64,000 bases of DNA from Euwallacea fornicatus (GCF_040115645.1 NC_089567.1:434001-498000); one strand, 5' to 3'. Shown: positions 11,878 to 23,931, numbered from the stretch's first letter. Made by a program: numbers and translations. The notes: generated by a model not told the origin, from the letters alone.

Positions 11878-13973
11878 ATGATGTTTAGTCTGTTGACTTA
11901 CTTGCTACCTAATCAAATAGTCCAAGGGCTTACTGGTGCTTACTGCAAATGTAAGTATTACTATACTTATAAGATTGTATCTTTTTCAATTGAGAATATT
12001 GTTGTTGGTATCCATACAAATTATTTAATTATCTTTGATATTTTACAAAAGAGCACAAAGTTATCAATCTTTAAATTTGAGAAGACCGAGAAAAGGTTTT
12101 CTCTAAATATTTCTCTATTTTTGAGGAGCAAAACTAGATAAACTTATAGATCCAATTTTGTATTAATTCGGTTTTAATTTGAAAAAATTGATCTATATAT
12201 TGTTGGCTCAAATAATAAAATGGGCCAAAATTGGTCAAAGAGAAGCAATATTGGTCACCAGCTCAATATAAAAAAAAAGTATTGTTACTAATTCTGTTAT
12301 TCTTTCAAAGCTTCTTATCTCGATGTTCTCACAAGCTTAGAATTCCTAAGATTTTACTTTTTTACTTAAATGAATTTCTGAATATTTGTATATTTTTCTC
12401 TTAATTTACCAAGTTATTCTGTTACTAAAGAAACAGTATTTCTAATCAGTTACAGCATTAAAGAATGTAGGTTACCGAGGCACTCACAGTTCTCCTATTC
12501 ACATTTCCCTCCCAGCTATGAAGGTGACAGTACTTCCTGCCTTGTCTGATAATTACATGTATTTGGTAAGCATTTAATGAATTTTTATTCAATTTATACC
12601 AAGTTTGTTAAGATAGAGAAACTTGTTTATTTAAGAAGATAATTATTGCTCTTAACAGATAGATAAGGGTGGATGTATAATAGTGTATATTCCATTTTTA
12701 GTAATAACATAGCACTTAATTTAAGATCCCCTATATGTTACATTTAGATAAGTGATGAGATTACTAAAGAAGCCGCCATTGTCGATCCTGTGGCCCCCGA
12801 TACGGTCTGGGAAACTGTGAAAAACGAAGGCGTCAATTTGACCAAGGTCTTAACAACGCATCATCACTGGTGAGCTATTTGAATTTGGGTGGAATATTTA
12901 ATACTATGACAAAAACACTCTTATATACATATAACTATTATATAAATATTTTAAATTCCTGCAAACTTATTTTGTAGTGTTAAACAGTTATGATCTAAAT
13001 TTTCAGGGATCATGCTGGGGGCAATGAAGAACTTGTCAAAAAATCTCCCAATAAGCTCGAAGTATATGGTGGAGATAAAAGAATTGGTGCTCTCACCAAT
13101 CATGTAAAAGATGGTGACAAGTTTAAGATTGGAGATATCAATGTTGAATGTCTCTTTACTCCTTGCCACACTACTGGACACATATGCTATTATCTGACAG
13201 ATCAAAAGGGACAATCTGCCGTTTTTACTGGTAAATTTTTAATCTATTCTTAGCACCTGTTTATTTTGATTACTAATATACACTATGGAAAAAATCTCAC
13301 TCACACGCATGTTCGTATACCGAAATTAATTTTTTAAAGGTGATACCCTTTTTATCGCTGGTTGTGGGAGATTCTTTGAAGGGAACGCTCAACAGATGTA
13401 CACGGCATTGGTCGAAAAACTTTCAAATCTCCCTGATGACACTTTAGTATTTTGCGGTCACGAATATACCCAACAAAACTTAAAATTTGCTAGACATGTA
13501 GAGAAAGAAAACAAGGATATTTTAAAGGCTATTGCTGACGCGGAGGAGAAGAGAAGCCAAGGATTGCCAACAGTAAGTGTTTTAGCTTATAGACACAGTT
13601 TTAGTTTGATAAGCCCGATTATAGACATCGTAAATCCTAATATACATTTTAAATTTGAACTAAATATCTCAAAATCTGTAATGGTTATGTGAAAAAAACA
13701 AATAATTTTTGCTGCCGTTTATCTTGTTAATGAAGTGCTTGCCAACCTCAATAGTAACAACATTAATTTTTTTTGTATTATTTTGAACAGTATATACCTA
13801 GTTAGTTATAATAGAATTTTCACTTTAAGGTGCCGTCAACAATATCTCGAGAGAAGAAAATAAATCCTTTCATGCGTGTTATGATGGAGACTGTACAGGG
13901 GCATGCCAATTGTGGAGATGCCGTGTCTACTATGCAAACTATTCGAAAAGAAAAAGATTCATTTAAAGCATAA
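11878..13973 (+). CDS. HAGH: HAGH: hydroxyacylglutathione hydrolase (glyoxalase II)
   Basis: This metallo-beta-lactamase-fold enzyme hydrolyses S-lactoylglutathione to lactate and glutathione, the second step of methylglyoxal detoxification. Exons are 11878-11950, 12450-12565, 12748-12869, 13007-13230, 13340-13572 and 13830-13973; all junctions are GT-AG and in phase, giving 912 nt and 303 aa, close to the human mitochondrial form. Metal ligands are H101, H103, D105 and H106 in TTHHHWDHAGG, H158 in PCHTTGH, D180 in GDTLF and H219 in GHEYT. The C-terminal substrate-binding block reads [14 protein letters not shown]. Exon 1 encodes a short leader ([10 protein letters not shown]...) joining in frame to exon 2. 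Met48 (12518-12520, [16 protein letters not shown]) aligns with the cytosolic start of the human enzyme, so two forms are likely. It is tail-to-tail with the HMG-box gene. Confidence 0.95.
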
Positions 13974-14604
13974 TTTATGGGGGGCATGATTTGTTACTTG
14001 ATTTTATTAAATTTGCTTGTTTATCTTTAACGTTTAAAACGACTTTTCTTGTGGTAAGATGAATATTATCACAGTGCGGGTGTTAACAACTTCTCTACTG
14101 ATATGCACGATTTGAATTAGAAATTTCCCACAGTCCTTTACTTTTCCATTGTAGTGTATGGAGGAATAAGAGGAAATATCCAACACATCGTGATATTTTA
14201 TGAAACCTTGTTATTTCTAATATTCAACTGTTTTAGAGATTCCATGCAAGACAGCATTTTGCACGGTGTCCAAAAGCATCTTTTTAAGAATGCACAAGTA
14301 TGAAAATACAAAAAACGAATGCAATTTTTAAAGAAAACACGCTTGAACGATATTGAATGAGATATTTCACAAATAAATATCACATTCAAACAATACATCT
14401 TATCTATCTGAAAAGATTACACGATATAGTTAAACAGACAGAAACGTACACAAAGGGTCGCAGTTGTAAGCAAACATCAATACCGAATTTATTCGATTTT
14501 TTCCTCAATTACATCTTATTTTTCTTTTGATGATTTATCCATTAGGAAACTATGATACTGTATAAGAGTGGAAATGTCATTGTGAAACAAAACTTAAAAA
14601 ATAA
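13974..14604. other. Intergenic region between convergent HAGH and HMG-box gene
   Basis: This presumably holds the 3' UTRs of both genes. A TTTATT at 14488-14493 reads AATAAA on the minus strand and could be the polyadenylation signal of the HMG-box gene, about 110 bases past its stop. No other feature is seen. Confidence 0.4.
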
Positions 14605-15801
14605 TTATTTAGTTCTTTTGTAGTCCTCCATTTCTGCGTTGTATTTCTCCTTGGAACGTTCATACCTATCTACATACACCTAAAAAAAGTATGATATTAA
14701 GAAATACAAAATAAGAGTTATTTTCACATATATAGTGATGTAATATAAATATGATTAAATATTATTACTAAAAGACAGCACAATTTGATTCATTGTATTA
14801 TTATGTTACTTGTGTGAAAATTATAACATACCTGCCAGCTCTACTTTACTCATTTTAATTTTTAGTAACTCTTTAAATCGCAAATGTGTTAATTATCATA
14901 AAAAAATTACTTAGCCTTGCCTTTTTATCTGGAGTAGATAGAGAATTCCATTTAAGTGCCAATTGTCTAGTTAACTCTTGCTTAGTTGGCTCAATTTCTC
15001 CAGGTTTCAATTCTGCTGTTATCTGCTCCATAAGAATTTGCCTTTGTTCTTGACAAAATTGAAAGAAGGGATTGGAAGGTCGCTTAGGAGCATTAGGATC
15101 CCTTTCACTTTTAGGCACCTTTTTCCGTGGGGGTCTTTTTGTAGATTTTGCTTTCTCTGGTTTCGTTTTTTCAGGTTTTTCTTTGACTGCCTCTTCTAGT
15201 TTTTCTTGTTTAATTTCTTTCTTTGGTGTTAGATAGGCAATGTTTGGTTTTATATCTTCTTCTTCATCTGAGAGAACTTCAGGAGGTATAACAGACCAAT
15301 CTTCACCATGAAGGTTTAATAATCTCTGCCTAGTGAAAACATTAATTCTCAAGTGTTCCATACTTGGAATATTTTAGATCAGCATTTCTTAAAGATCACT
15401 AAAGGGGTACATGAAAACTTATGAAATGTTATATGCAAATCATAATATCAAACTAAAATACTACAAAGGTCCATAAGCAACCAGGGACTTCAAAGGTTTG
15501 CTTTGCGATGGAATCCAGTGCACTGATCAAAAAGACTTTTATGAAATGCCAAATTTAGATGAGAAAATATAAAATTATGAGCTAAGCATGACTTTTTTTT
15601 ATAAACCTGCCTGAAAAATTGAACTTCCTTATGCCTTCTTTTGGTAATTTTGTTAACTTCCTGTATACGAAAAACCAATATCTCGTTAGCTCGTTGCAAT
15701 TTAGCACATTCCTCTAATAGAAGTTTATATTTGGTGTAATATAGGTCGTTTTGTTGGTGTTCTTCACATACAACGTCATTTTCAGATTCATCTGACATCA
15801 T
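14605..15801 (-). CDS. TFPT-like coiled coil plus HMG-box protein, probable INO80 subunit
   Basis: Minus-strand exons are 15801-15607, 15325-14921 and 14679-14605, all phase 0, for 675 nt and 224 aa. Residues about 20-76 form a basic coiled coil (KLLLEECAKLQRANEILVF, RRHKEVQFFRQRLLNLHGED) resembling the conserved part of human TFPT, a metazoan INO80-complex subunit. A lysine/glutamate/proline-rich linker (about 96-140) follows, then a single HMG box (about 142-222) starting RDPNAPKRPSNPFFQF. Yeast Nhp10, also an INO80 subunit, is an HMG-box protein of similar size, so this looks like one protein uniting both features. Intron 2 seems to begin with GC, not GT: only a join at DKK to VYVDRYERSKEKY restores an ungapped HMG helix 3. 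The exon 2 start at 15325 is the in-phase acceptor; the Met codon just upstream (15361) lies inside the intron in this model. INO80 membership is inferred. Confidence 0.8.
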
Positions 15802-17206
15802 TTTTATATCAAATTTTTCTCAATGGAGGAAGTTTCAAGTAATAATTGAGAATAAAAATTCGAGTTTATAATTAATGATAATAAAATTATTAATCATAAT
15901 AATATCATTGAGAAATCACGAGAACAAATCATCGTACCAAACTTAATCTAAAGAAAAGGAAAATTCATAAAAATCAATACTGCGAAAAACAGGACAAATA
16001 TAAAGGTCGTAAATAAAAGTTCAAAAACACACGTTTCCTCCTTACAAAGAGGCAAATGGGTTGTCAAATTATTTAGGAAACCGCTGGCTGCATCTTGCGA
16101 ACGTCACAACTTTTCGTGTGACACATGGGGCGCGTTCACTATCGCTCTCTGTACGACGGGCCGCGTTAAGCCCATAATTTAGGTTTATCCATCACTTAGA
16201 TCGTTTATGTTAAAGGGTGAACACTTATATTTAGAATATATAATTTCATGGAAATTTGATTGAAAAATATTTCCTTGTTAGTAATTGCTAAAAATAAAAT
16301 TATCTAGTATTATTTATAATGCGTAAAATGTCCAAAACAGAAAAACAGTAAACTCAACAATTCATTACCAACATGTTGCCACGTGATGCATTTTGTTAAG
16401 GGTGCTTTGGAAACAAAACAATAGCGCATCGGTTGTCAGTATTAATAACGCTTCCAAGTTTTCATCCATTTCGCTAGCGAAACATTTGAAATCTGGTGTG
16501 AAAAATTTAGGAAACGTTTGGAAAAGTTCGTTCTGAGATTTAAAAAAATCGTAGCGACCTAATGAGTGTTTGTACGAAGTTGTGCCCGGCTGGAAACCGG
16601 TAAAAATCGCATTTTTTAATTTCAATTTGGTTTGGGGAACGGTAAATGTTATCTCGTTTATGAGCGAGTCTGCGAAGATTCGCCAAGATGGAGCAGCAAT
16701 GCCCACCAGTCTCAAATTGAATTTAACTATTAACAAATTTCTTACACGACCTCGGTGAAAAGAGAATATTTTGCAACGGCAAAGGCTCTCAGATGATTCA
16801 GAAACAGAAGACATGGGAGAAATATGAAAGAGGCAGAAGACAAGAAACAGGAAAGACAGTAAACACGCTACAGACTAAACAGTAAGAGAGGAAGTGTAAG
16901 GGAGAAAAAGAGACAGGGTGAGGAGAGAGAGAAAGAGAGAGGTATGAAGCTTTTTGATGAGGTTATGTTAAGGAAGTTTTCTATAATATATTTCCTTTCC
17001 TTTCGGTTAAAAAATTATAAAGTAACGAGTAAAAGCACAACGTAAAGGCAGCATTTTCGTTTTTAAAGGCTGTAGGTGTTCAAGCGACCATTTATAGTTC
17101 CATCTAATTAACCAATAATTCCAGTGCAAACCTTAATGCTGTCCCAATAGTCAGCTCAGTCCACAATTTAGATTTTTGATTTATATTTTGCTATTGAGTA
17201 GTAAAT
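15802..17206. promoter_or_regulatory. Divergent intergenic region, HMG-box gene and PARN
   Basis: This 1.4-kb stretch lies between the start codons of two divergently transcribed genes and should include both promoters. A locally GC-richer patch at 16120-16165 (around GGGGCGCGTTCAC and GACGGGCCGCG) stands out. A purine-rich GAGA-type run lies at 16905-16945. A 149-codon minus-strand frame (16365-16814) sits in the middle. Individual binding sites are not assigned. Confidence 0.4.
16365..16814 (-). CDS. Hypothetical open frame, 149 codons
   Basis: An uninterrupted 450-nt frame lies between the HMG-box gene and PARN. The product would start MSSVSESSESLCRCKIFSFH and has no family I recognise, no signal peptide and no clear membrane span. 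The opposite strand is also open for 62 codons inside it, so the lack of stops may reflect locally higher GC content. It could be a small gene, a transposon scrap or chance; I lean to non-coding. Confidence 0.2.
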   Translation of the reverse strand: MSSVSESSESLCRCKIFSFHRGRVRNLLIVKFNLRLVGIAAPSWRIFADSLINEITFTVPQTKLKLKNAIFTGFQPGTTSYKHSLGRYDFFKSQNELFQTFPKFFTPDFKCFASEMDENLEALLILTTDALLFCFQSTLNKMHHVATCW

Positions 17207-20200
17207 ATGGAAGTCACACAGTCAAGTAAGTATTTATAACACAAAACATACAAGTTACAATTTTGAATGTGGAAGTTGCATGTTATAATGTCTAACTAGT
17301 GTTGTGGTCGAGGTTGAGCCACTTAATTCTTTTGTACTGAGTACTTCTCAGGGACATATTTTTTTTGTGGTGAATCTATCAATACCACTTATATATTTGT
17401 TGTAAAGCTCACTACTTTTAAGTTGTGAATTTTGTCCCTTTTTCCAGATTTGCTATTTCTTTTGCGGTTGTAATTTCCCTAGCTTGTCAGTAAAATAATT
17501 GGTGTACTATCTTGTCACTGAACTATTGTTCCAATTGTGGTTGCTATTGTTCTCTATGTTTGGAAAATACATTTTTAGTATTGAAGGTTGTTATTTTTAT
17601 TCATCATTTGTGGAAGGTTTAATTTATTCTTTCTTACTGTCCCAACTACGTATAATATAGCCTTTCTTGATAGGCTTCATAAGTACATACTGCTTCAGAT
17701 TAGTTCTGTTGTTGAACCATTACATTATATAAGGTGTTCTCAAAGTTGAGTCATTTATTTTAACAGCTGGTAGAACTGAAAAAGAGATATTGATTTACCA
17801 AAAATCGTTTATATAAAAGTTGCAAAATAAGGGAGTTAAATAATTTTAGATTAAGCTTCAACAACAAATTAGAAATTATGTTATGTTCACAGGTAAAATA
17901 CATTCTGTTCTACAAAAATTCTTTAAAATTGTCACCATTTGTTCAGTAAACATAATGTTGCTCAGTGTACCCATGTGTGACTACATGTGTCAAAAATAAA
18001 GTCTTGGTTTTCACAAATATCATCACACGCATTTTCAATGCTTTGTTATAGTTACTTCTCCATTGTGTTAACTGTTTTAACTAGCTCGATAGAAAAAAAT
18101 TGTAGGGCTTTAAATCCGGAGAACGTGTAGGTCAAGAAATAGGTTCATTCTGCCCTATCTATCTATTAGAAAATTCATTATTGAAATGTGGCGAAGCTCC
18201 ATTATGTAGAAACTATATATTTTCTCTCACATTTAAGGGAACATTTTTTAATAAGCACAGCAGATTGTTTTGAAGAAAGTCTAAATACTTTTCATCTGTC
18301 AGTCGATTTTTAGGCTATTTTCATATAAACGCTTTTTTGGTAAATCGATTTCACTTTGAGAGTTCCACCAGCTATTAAAATTAATGACTCAACTTTAACA
18401 ACACCCTAGATGTTCATATACTAACAAAACTAAAAGGGTTTTATAAGTTTTGTGGTCAGAACATTCATAATTAGTCTAAGTTTATAAAGGTTGTCATAAT
18501 TTGGACTGTCTCTAGCAGGTCACTGAGAGTTGTGATTACCATACAGAGCCTCTCCAATTACAAACTATTTTAGAACTGTAAATGTCTGATATGCTTTTAT
18601 ATTCTAAAAGATCACTGTTTTAATAGTTTTTAATCCTAGGAAGTTGATAAATATTCATTATAATTACACATATGGGAAATTTTGGCATTTAAATTTGCTG
18701 AGAATGATTGTTTCTGCCACCCACAAAATGACTAAAAATAAGACAGAATCGTAGTACTTCGCCATTCTATCACTTAATCCTAAAAGTGAAGAAGTATTTT
18801 CATTTAATTTTCATATAAGGGATAGGTGAATGAAATTTTAATGTTTTCATTTTATTTATTTTTTTCATTACTATTAATTTTTTTGGCCTCATTGTTTTAT
18901 CTTTGTTATTCCAGATTTTAACTCTGTGTTGATAGAAATTCAAACGGCAATTAATAATTGCACCTTCCTGAGCATAGATTGTGAACTGACAGGACTAAAG
19001 ACTGCTGTGAACAGCGTTAATGCCTTTGACAGCCCCAAACAGTATTATGAGAAAATTATCAAAGACTGTAGGGAGTTTCTGGTAATCCAATATGGAATTA
19101 CTTTATTCAGGTTATTATCTTTGTATGCCGGGCGCCCGGATAACAAGGGGGGCAGGCGGTGTCTTGGGCATCATTTACTTCCTAACCGTTTTGATTTAAC
19201 TTTAACTGTTTAATTTGTTAGATTTGACAAGGATGCTGACTGCTTTAAACATAAAAGTTACAACTTCTACACGTTTAGAAGACCCATAAATAAGTTTATC
19301 CAAGATCAGAGGTTTCTTTGTCAAACATCCAGTGTCGACTTTTTGATTGGAAACGGATTCGATTTCAATAAATTGTTTAAAGATGGTATTTCGTACTTAA
19401 ACAATGTCGAAGAGGAGAATTGTAGAATGACATTGGAAGAACAAAAGAGGAAAAGAATTGAGTTCTTGAATTCGAATTTTAGTGGAAACAATGATATTAT
19501 TCCCATTCCTGATGAACATAAGGAGTTTGTAAATAAAATTACGTGAGTGCAACTACTTTTAAAGCACATCGAATTTTAGATACATTATAATCTATATGTT
19601 TTAGAAAAACTTTAGAAGAATTTCTTGAATCTGAGGAATCAGAAATTCAACTTCCAAAATGTAATGCATTTCTAAGGAGACTCATCTACCAAACAAATAC
19701 CGAAAAATTTCATGGTAAAATTCAATTAGAAACGCGAACTGTAGAGAAGGATAGAGTTTTAGTTGCCAGTAAAGTGAAAAGCAGAGAGGAGCGGGACGAA
19801 ATTGAACAAAAAAAGTTCAAGGAATTATTTGAACAAATGGAAAATTTCATTGGATTTAGTAAAGTTATCCGCATGATTATTGAGTCTGTGAGTTGGCATT
19901 TATCTAATGCCACATAAAGTGACTTTTAACTTACTTTTTTTTAGGGCAAATTGATGGTAGGACATAATTTGATGTTAGATTTTTTACATACTATTGATAA
20001 GTTTTTAACGCCCCTCCCTAATGATTACTTGGAGTTCAAAGAATGTGCCAATTCTTTATTTCCAAAGTAAGTTATTAAATAATTATTTTTGCAATTTAGG
20101 ATTATTTTTGACGATTTCATGTTTGCTTTTCAGTGTTTTAGATACAAAATATATGTCGAGCAATGAACCTTTTAAAGAAATAGTTTCATCGACTGTCTTA

Positions 20201-22960
20201 GGACAGTTATTAGAAAGTCTTTCAGGAAAACCCTTTGATATTCCAAAATATGGTAAGTGCATTTCTAAAATTCTATTTAACACATTAATTCGTTTCAAAA
20301 TATATGTTTAGAGCTGGAGGAAGGCGGCCAAGGTTACATAATAGATGATAATAAGGAGCATGAGGCAGGATATGATTCATTCATTACGGGCCTATGCTTT
20401 TTGTCAATGTGGAAGTATATAGGTAAGTCAATTTATTAGTAGACGTTTTATTTGGGAGAGATGTATCCGGTCTAAGAAAATAAAACTTATGGGATTGTTT
20501 ATGTTTATGAAAGACGATGACCTTTTCCAGCAAAGTCAACAGTTTTCCAACTATTGGGATTTTTTCTAAATGGTTTTTTATCCCTCAGACATTTGCATCT
20601 TCAATGTTTGAAATATTGTTTCATTGTAGGATCACAAAAAAAATGGTCAAATAGCGATATGTTCGGCAAAGCTGGATTACGCTTACTTCAACCATACACT
20701 AACAAGTAAGTAACGCCTTGATAATATGTAAATAAGCAGATGAAGACAGGATATCTGATTAAATTAAAGATTTGTAGGTATCGGTTTTTAAAATTACTTT
20801 TGGAGACTATACTGGGAAACACAAAAAGAGTGCCAAACTAAACGATCTAATTAACTCTTTCTCCCCATGTGGGTAATTCAGAATATTTTCTACAAAGTAT
20901 GTTCTGTTGCATAGTTTTTGAGATAGTGATTTTTCTGAGCCAACTTGCAAAGCATGTTGCAAGAGTTGAAGCAAAGCAGTTAATAAACAATTGAAATTTG
21001 TTAAGGTTACTTTAGGTTTTTTAGTATGGAAAAGAAAATTGTTTTTACATTTGAACATTTGGTTTATTAATTAATACTAATTACAATGGAGGTATAATTG
21101 ATTCTAATTATTAAGTTTTGTGTAAAATGTTGTTTCAGAATATTTTTGATGCTCCTGACTGATGGTCAATATTTGAATCTGTCAGGACCTGATCGTAAGT
21201 ATCATTTTCCTGTCTTTATAAAAGAGATCGAAAAAAAGAGGCTACTTTACTAAAAAAGTAATAAATAAAGACCTCACAGTTGGCTTCGTGATTTTTACCA
21301 AAATTGTCATTTAGGAAAATTTGTCAGTACATTGATCTAGCAACACTGGGAGTAATCTTGATTAATGTGTTAATTTTACTAGTTTGAAATTTTATTTTCA
21401 AAATTTTAAATGTAACTACTCATGTCATTCTATTAGCTACAGAAATTAATATCGCTGTTATGTTGTTAAAAACGCTTTCGTAAGTAATAAACTTGCACAT
21501 GCGCAGCACCAAAATATTTTTTGCCAAAGAAAGTTTTTTGGTCAAAATAATGTGTATATCTGTCCCAGAAAAAGTATATTGGGGTTTTTAGATTTCTTAT
21601 AGATTCTCACAAAACCTATTGAACATTCCGTTGAATTTTGACATTTATTCTAAGAATGAAAAAAAAATTCACGATTTAATATGTATTTTTGTATTTTAAA
21701 ATTTATTTTTAGTGAATCCATCCAGAGATCATGTTTTTTATTTGACATTTCCTAAAGAATGGACAACCAATAATATAGTGCAATTGTTTAGCCCCTTTGG
21801 TAAGTTAATATAATAATAGAAAGCGGTTATGTTTTTGAAGGAAAGTTGTATATTATGTGTCAAGGTTGTAGATTACATCATTATGAGTCATAATAGGTAT
21901 TTAACGACCGCAGTGTACATACGATTTTCTATTAGTGAATTTAACTAGATTTTATAATGTTATGACAAATTAATCCAAGTAAAGCATAAACTAAATCCAA
22001 AAACTAAAAAATTCTGATGTTTGACAGTTTTGTGATACATCAATTAATTATTTCTTGAGATCGTTTCATTAAATGTTGATAGTATACAATTTTTAATTAA
22101 GAAGTTACATTGTAGTATTGAAATAAGGAACTTTAGATAAAATCCCATTTATCCTTCCACTCCGGAAGAAAATTAAAGTCGTTTGTAAATTAAAAGTGAT
22201 AATTTTTTTGCTGCAACCAAGGAAGCCGATTTATTTTTGAAATTGTAATAATTACTTAGGTAACGTATATGTTGCCTGGTTGACGGATAGCTCAGCTTAC
22301 GTAGGCCTTTTCAAGCGGGATCAAGCTGCTGTGGCACTCAAAACTTTGTCACAAAGTGACACGTATAAGATAATGACATATGCGAAAAGACAAGCGCAAT
22401 TGACTGGTCAAAGAGCAATCTTACCCAGTCCTGTTAAACGAAGGATGCCTAATGAAGGACCACCTCAAACAAAACGAAGGAAAACTGATAATTTTAATGG
22501 GTAAGAGTCTTAAAGAATTTTAATGTTTGCATATTTTAGAACGTAACCAAGATTTTATCCTATATATTTCGTTTACAATTTAAATGCATCTTGTTAACTT
22601 TGAAATCTTCATTTGCTTTTTATCTGTCTTCATTTGGTATATAATGAGAATATATGACAACAAAGTTTTATTTCTAAAGGTAACGAGATCCATTCAGTAA
22701 GTGGAAAAAAAAAGTTTGAATCGAAGTATCACATTTTTGAAGTGTATGTCATTTGCTAATCAATCTATTTTCCTGGTAAAATAAATTTTTTTACCAACCG
22801 GCAACATATTTTCTTATTATTTAGATGTACGTCAAGCTCTAAGCGTTTAATCCAACCCATTGAAGAAGAGGAACAAAGTGAGGAAGAAACTGACGATAAA
22901 GGCGGTAAAGGCGGAACAAGTCAGGTCAAAACATTTACTGAATGTGGTACGTGGGACTAG
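17207..22960 (+). CDS. PARN: PARN: poly(A)-specific ribonuclease
   Basis: PARN is a DEDD-family 3' exonuclease that removes poly(A) tails and trims the ends of several noncoding RNAs. Exons are 17207-17225, 18915-19110, 19222-19542, 19605-19887, 19945-20066, 20134-20252, 20312-20422, 20630-20705, 21139-21194, 21713-21799, 22260-22500 and 22825-22960; all are GT-AG with matching phases, 1767 nt, 588 aa (human about 639). Catalytic residues are D28 and E30 in SIDCELTGL, D285 in VGHNLMLDFLHT, and H370 with D375 in HEAGYDSFITGL. An R3H-like insert lies at about 180-245 and an RRM at about 430-500 (DHVFYLTFPKEW). The tail is acidic and ends near GTWD, as in vertebrates. The first coding exon is just 19 nt; its product MEVTQSNF matches human MEIIRSNF. 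Intron 1 is 1.7 kb and holds a transposon relic. A possible AATAAA is at 23295. Confidence 0.95.
17729..18408 (-). mobile_element. Mariner-like relic inside PARN intron 1
   Basis: The ends are inverted repeats of about 95 bp. The left reads AAGGTGTTCTCAAAGTTGAG and the right, reversed, reads GGGTGTTGTTAAAGTTGAG; both then share ATTTACCAAAAA followed by CGTTTATAT. The minus strand encodes a decayed transposase piece around 18090-18200 that reads QNEPIS, then PTRSPDLKPYNFFL, the catalytic-domain end of the same mariner-like group seen elsewhere in the window. The element lies between PARN exons 1 and 2 and explains much of the length of that intron. Confidence 0.7.
19128..19139. other. 12-bp GC palindrome in PARN intron 2
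   Basis: CCGGGCGCCCGG is a perfect palindrome in the 111-bp intron between exons 2 and 3, followed by a G-rich run. It is an unusual GC island in AT-rich surroundings. No function is evident. Confidence 0.4.
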
Positions 22961-23931
22961 AAACTAGAAGGAAATCAGTAATTATTGTCCAGCACGCCTC
23001 CGCCCAGTTTTGCTCAACAAATAGTGAATTAATCGTCACATCTTGCTAATTTCTGTGGTGCGAATACCAAAAAACTGCGATCAAAACCGTAAAACAAAAG
23101 TAATATTTGGTTGGTAGTTATTTGCCGTCCATTTGGTTTACACGGCAAGTAGCGAAGGTTCTTCATTTTTAAAATACTCGATGCAATGGTCTTACCAGTG
23201 TGACATTCTTAATACCATATTGAAAATTTTTACTTGCTAAAAATTGATTTTCAAGAAGTGTTGTTTTTTACTGCTCAAAAGAATGAAGAACAAGAATAAA
23301 TAACGTAATTTATTAAAAGGAAAGGTAAAAATTGTAAAAAACTACTCGCTCTACAAAAGCAGATTATGTTTACGTTTTTGATCAGTTTCTCAGTGAACTT
23401 TTCTTTGTTAATCATCTTCTTAGGAGATTAATAGGAAATGACCAGTCAAACTCGACAGGTTGCATCAGGCCTGTCTTAAACGGGGACGAGTTTCGACAAG
23501 TATGTTGGTTGGTAACAAATTTAGTGCATTGTACCGCTACCGTCATCCCGCCGGTGTGTGTCGGCCTTTAAGCTATATTTGAAATGATGAGTATATGCGC
23601 AGTGAATGTTTTATAGAGTATACATTGTATATTTTTATCATTCATTCATATGTATATATATCCACATTCACCTATTTGCAAGTTAGTGAAATATATTTTT
23701 ATGAACGCAATTGTATTATTTGACACTTATTTTTCCTATATAATATGCGCAGCGATCCTGCATTTTACAGATTTTAAAGTTGAACACGGAATTAAAAAAA
23801 AATGTTCTAACTTTTTTATTGGAGACGAAACGGGGGAATTTTTTATATTAAGAAAAACCACTTATTTTTTTGATCATTTACTAAATAAAGGGCCATCATA
23901 AAAAAACTCGAAGTACTGCACCGTAAACATA
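22961..23931. other. PARN 3' flank
   Basis: The first few hundred bases are probably the PARN 3' UTR, with a candidate AATAAA at 23295-23300. The 83-codon frame at 23650-23901 looks like chance. Nothing else is seen. Confidence 0.4.

Noticed and set aside
14833..14873. Possible extra small exon of the HMG-box gene ending at a GT donor near 14833
   Set aside because: Including it with the CTAA|GT donor puts exon 3 out of frame, while skipping it with a GC donor gives an ungapped HMG box.
15328..15361. MEHLRINVF start as a separate HMG-box gene
   Set aside because: The acceptor at 15326 puts the coiled-coil exon in phase 0 with RLLNLHGEDW, matching TFPT across the junction. The Met lies in the intron in that model.
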